A stretch of DNA of 64,000 bases from CAWBYL01 sp963793025 (GTDB taxonomy: Bacteria; Actinomycetota; Acidimicrobiia; Acidimicrobiales; Acidimicrobilacustridaceae): NCBI GenBank assembly GCA_963793025.1, contig CAWBYL010000006.1, positions 930,001 through 994,000 on the forward strand, given 5' to 3'. The notes under the pieces are model-generated. The model did not search any database. It was given only the letters and a program-made list of their open reading frames with translations, and was not told the DNA's origin. The translations under genes and the position numbers were made by a program. Positions 62,038-64,000 of this stretch are shown here, piece after piece; position 1 is the stretch's first letter; each line of letters starts with the position of its first letter.

Positions 62038-64000
62038 TCAGGCGAGATCGAGGAGGCCGCGGACGTCGTCCTCGGTGAGGGCGCCGGCCAGGGCACCCTC
62101 GCCGTCCAACACACTGGCGAACAGGTCGGCCTTGCGGGCCTTGAGCTCCATGACCTTCTCCTCGATCGTGTTGGCCGAGACGTAGCGGTACACCATCACC
62201 GGGTTCTGCTGGCCGATCCGGTGGGTGCGGTCGACGGCCTGGCTCTCGGTGGCGGGGTTCCACCACGGGTCGAGGACGAAGCAGTAGTCGGCTTCGGTGA
62301 GGTTGAGCCCGAACCCGCCCGCCTTGAGGCTGATGACGAACACGGGGGCGTCGCCGTCCTTGAACCGGGAGATGGCTTCGTCTCGCTTGCGAGTGCGGCC
62401 GTCGAGGTAGCTGTGGGCGATGCCGGCGGCGTCGAGACGGGTACGCACCCGGGACAGGTACCGGGTGAACTGGCTGAAGACCAGGGCCCGATGCCCTTCG
62501 GCGACGATCTGGTCGAGGTCCTCGAGCAGTCGGTCGAGCTTGGCGGAGCCGACTCCGTCGTGCTCCTCGTCGACGAGGCCGGGATCGAGGGCGAGCTGGC
62601 GGAGGATGGTGAGCGACTTGAGGATCTCGAAGCGGTGCTTCTGCACGTCGCCGACCAGGCCGAGCACCTTCTGGCGTTGCCGTTGGAGCTGGGTCTCGTA
62701 GATGCGGGCGTGCCGGGGGCTGAGCTCGATCTCGACGGTCTGCTCGGTCTTCGGGGGCAGCTCGGTGAGCACCGCGTCCTTCGTGCGGCGGCGCATGAGG
62801 GGGGCGATCCGGCGGCGGAGGGTGGCGAGCAGCTCGGGCGCCTCGCCGCTCTCGATCGGCTTGCGGTAGGTCTCGCTGAACCGCTTGGGGTCGGGGTACA
62901 GACCGGGCGCGGTGATGGACAGCAACGACCACAGGTCCATGAGCGAGTTCTCGAGCGGGGTTCCGGTGATGGCGACCTTGGTGGCGGCGTCGAGGCGGCG
63001 GACGCACTGGTAGGTCTTGCCCTGGTGGTTCTTGACGAACTGGGCCTCGTCGAGCAGGAGCAGCTCCCAGTCGTGGCGGGCGTACGCCTCGAACTCGAGG
63101 CGGAACAGCGCGTAGGAGGTGACGACGAGGGTGGCCCCGTCGATCTCGTCGTCGAGCGAGTGGCCCCGCCGGGTGGCCGTCTCCCCGATCGTGCGGACCT
63201 CGATGCCGGGAGCGAAGTGGGCGGCTTCTCGAGCCCAGTTCTCCACGACGCTGGTCGGCGCGACCACCAGGAACCGGGCGTCGGGGCGGTCCTCCAGGAC
63301 ATGGAGGCACAGGGCGAGCGCCTGCACGGTCTTGCCGAGGCCCATGTCGTCGGCGAGGATCCCGCCGAGCCCGTTGGGGTGCAGGAACGCCAGCCAGTCG
63401 AGGCCCTCCTGCTGGTAGTGGCGGAGCGTGGCCTCGAGGCCGTTCGGTACGGCGACGGGCTCGGGCGCGGCCAGGGCGGCCATGCCGCCGATGCCCTCGG
63501 CCCACCGCTTCGACTGTTCGGCGACGACGCCCAGGCCGGCCAGCTCGTCCCACCAGCTGGTCTGGAAGCGGTTGAGGCGGGCGACGCCGTGGCCGGTCGG
63601 GTCGGCCAGGCCTCGCGCCTCGTCGATGAGCTCCCGCAACCGTGCGAACTCCGGGCGGTCCAGGCGCAGCCAGGTGCCCGACGGCAGGATCAAGGCCTCG
63701 TCGTTGCGGTCGAGCGCGGCGAAGAGGCTGGCGAAGTCGATGGTCTGGCCGTCGACGCTCACCTCGACATCGAGGTCGAACCAGTCGTTGCTCTCCCGGC
63801 GGCCGTCGCGGTCGACGTCGCCGTCGGTGACGAAGAGCGAGATCAGCGGGTCCTCGACGGCCTCTCGCAGCGCGGGGTGGTCACCGACGATCTCGATCTC
63901 GATGCCGCCCTTTGCCCGCAGCCACGGGAGGACCTCGGTGAGCAGTGTGACGACGGCGGGGCCCGACACGGTCAGGTCGAGTGGCGATCCGTCGTAGTCG
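62038..64000 (-). CDS. SNF2-family DEAD/DEAH helicase (5' part missing)
   Basis: About 654 C-terminal residues are present; the frame stays open to the window edge, so the start is outside. Motifs: LADDMGLGKTVQALAL (Walker A), LLLDEAQFVKNH (Walker B-like), ITGTPLENSLMDLW, FSQFTRYLSR and the helicase C-terminal segment DRTHRIGQQNPVMVYRY. This is a SWI2/SNF2 ATPase that remodels or translocates on DNA, commonly annotated as a HepA-type helicase in bacteria. Biological role unspecified. Confidence 0.93.
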   Translation of the reverse strand, partial: DYDGSPLDLTVSGPAVVTLLTEVLPWLRAKGGIEIEIVGDHPALREAVEDPLISLFVTDGDVDRDGRRESNDWFDLDVEVSVDGQTIDFASLFAALDRNDEALILPSGTWLRLDRPEFARLRELIDEARGLADPTGHGVARLNRFQTSWWDELAGLGVVAEQSKRWAEGIGGMAALAAPEPVAVPNGLEATLRHYQQEGLDWLAFLHPNGLGGILADDMGLGKTVQALALCLHVLEDRPDARFLVVAPTSVVENWAREAAHFAPGIEVRTIGETATRRGHSLDDEIDGATLVVTSYALFRLEFEAYARHDWELLLLDEAQFVKNHQGKTYQCVRRLDAATKVAITGTPLENSLMDLWSLLSITAPGLYPDPKRFSETYRKPIESGEAPELLATLRRRIAPLMRRRTKDAVLTELPPKTEQTVEIELSPRHARIYETQLQRQRQKVLGLVGDVQKHRFEILKSLTILRQLALDPGLVDEEHDGVGSAKLDRLLEDLDQIVAEGHRALVFSQFTRYLSRVRTRLDAAGIAHSYLDGRTRKRDEAISRFKDGDAPVFVISLKAGGFGLNLTEADYCFVLDPWWNPATESQAVDRTHRIGQQNPVMVYRYVSANTIEEKVMELKARKADLFASVLDGEGALAGALTEDDVRGLLDLA

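Overview
The window is high-GC, gene-dense chromosomal DNA. It has many GTG starts, 4-base GTGA/ATGA gene overlaps and few intergenic gaps. The gene set (UPF0182 protein, many CaiB-type CoA transferases, LLM oxidoreductases, SDRs, P450s, nuclear-transport-factor-2-like folds, TetR regulators, DUF1254/DUF4386/DUF1772 proteins, a Corynebacterium-type PutA) points to an actinobacterium. Class Acidimicrobiia is my best guess, by gene flavour only. I see no phage, IS element, CRISPR array or plasmid functions, and no gap over 300 bases lacks a gene or gene remnant.

Layout. 1-2.0 kb: 3' part of a UPF0182 membrane protein. 2.0-7.8 kb: a coupled five-gene acyl-CoA catabolic operon (double CaiB/BaiF CoA transferase, OB-fold/Zn-ribbon protein, thiolase-like protein, amidohydrolase, TetR), divergent from an alpha/beta hydrolase. 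8.8-12.2 kb: unknown small protein, acyl-CoA synthetase, sulfotransferase. 12.4-13.6 kb: DUF1214-like protein and a strong hairpin terminator. 13.6-15.9 kb: GntR(YtrA)-ABC ATPase-permease operon. 16.1 kb: initiator tRNA-fMet with its own promoter and terminator. 16.4-23.4 kb: a probable small regulon (TetR, SDR, possible oxygenase, two SnoaL-like proteins, LLM oxidoreductase, amidohydrolase, SDR) whose two divergent promoters share a palindromic motif. 23.4-26.6 kb: P450-TetR-GMC oxidoreductase operon. 26.7-32.8 kb: aldo/keto reductase, PRMT-like methyltransferase, enoyl-CoA hydratase, DUF1254 protein framed by a duplicated gene end, DUF4386 protein with divergent MarR. 32.9-37.6 kb: beta-helix lipoprotein divergent from a large LuxR-type ATPase regulator. 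37.7-41.1 kb: small alpha/beta-barrel and SnoaL-like proteins, SDR and DapB-like reductase. 41.2-44.2 kb: TetR and PEP-utilising (rifampin-phosphotransferase-like) enzyme. 44.3-45.6 kb: Cys-rich small protein, membrane protein, DUF302, MerE-like protein behind a CsoR-like operator. 45.7-47.0 kb: second P450. 47.0-53.2 kb: Lrp and an arginine/ornithine/proline-to-glutamate operon (amidinotransferase-fold hydrolase, rocD, putA). 53.2-64 kb: AraC regulator, DUF1772 protein, lipoprotein, membrane protein, SulP transporter, diacylglycerol-kinase-like protein, glutaminase, zinc metallopeptidase, SNF2 helicase (runs off the right edge).

How the genes fit together. Most operons look catabolic (acyl-CoA, hydroxy/keto, ring or side-chain substrates) and carry their own regulator. 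The 47-53 kb operon is the most coherent pathway: the amidinotransferase-fold protein has an Asn where arginine deiminases have an Asp, which suggests a one-enzyme arginine-to-ornithine step feeding RocD and PutA. The other notable points are the shared operator motif at 19.1 and 22.6 kb, the CsoR-like operator before the Cys-rich cluster, and nine apparent single-base insertions that break five genes. The insertions look more like consensus errors than natural decay.
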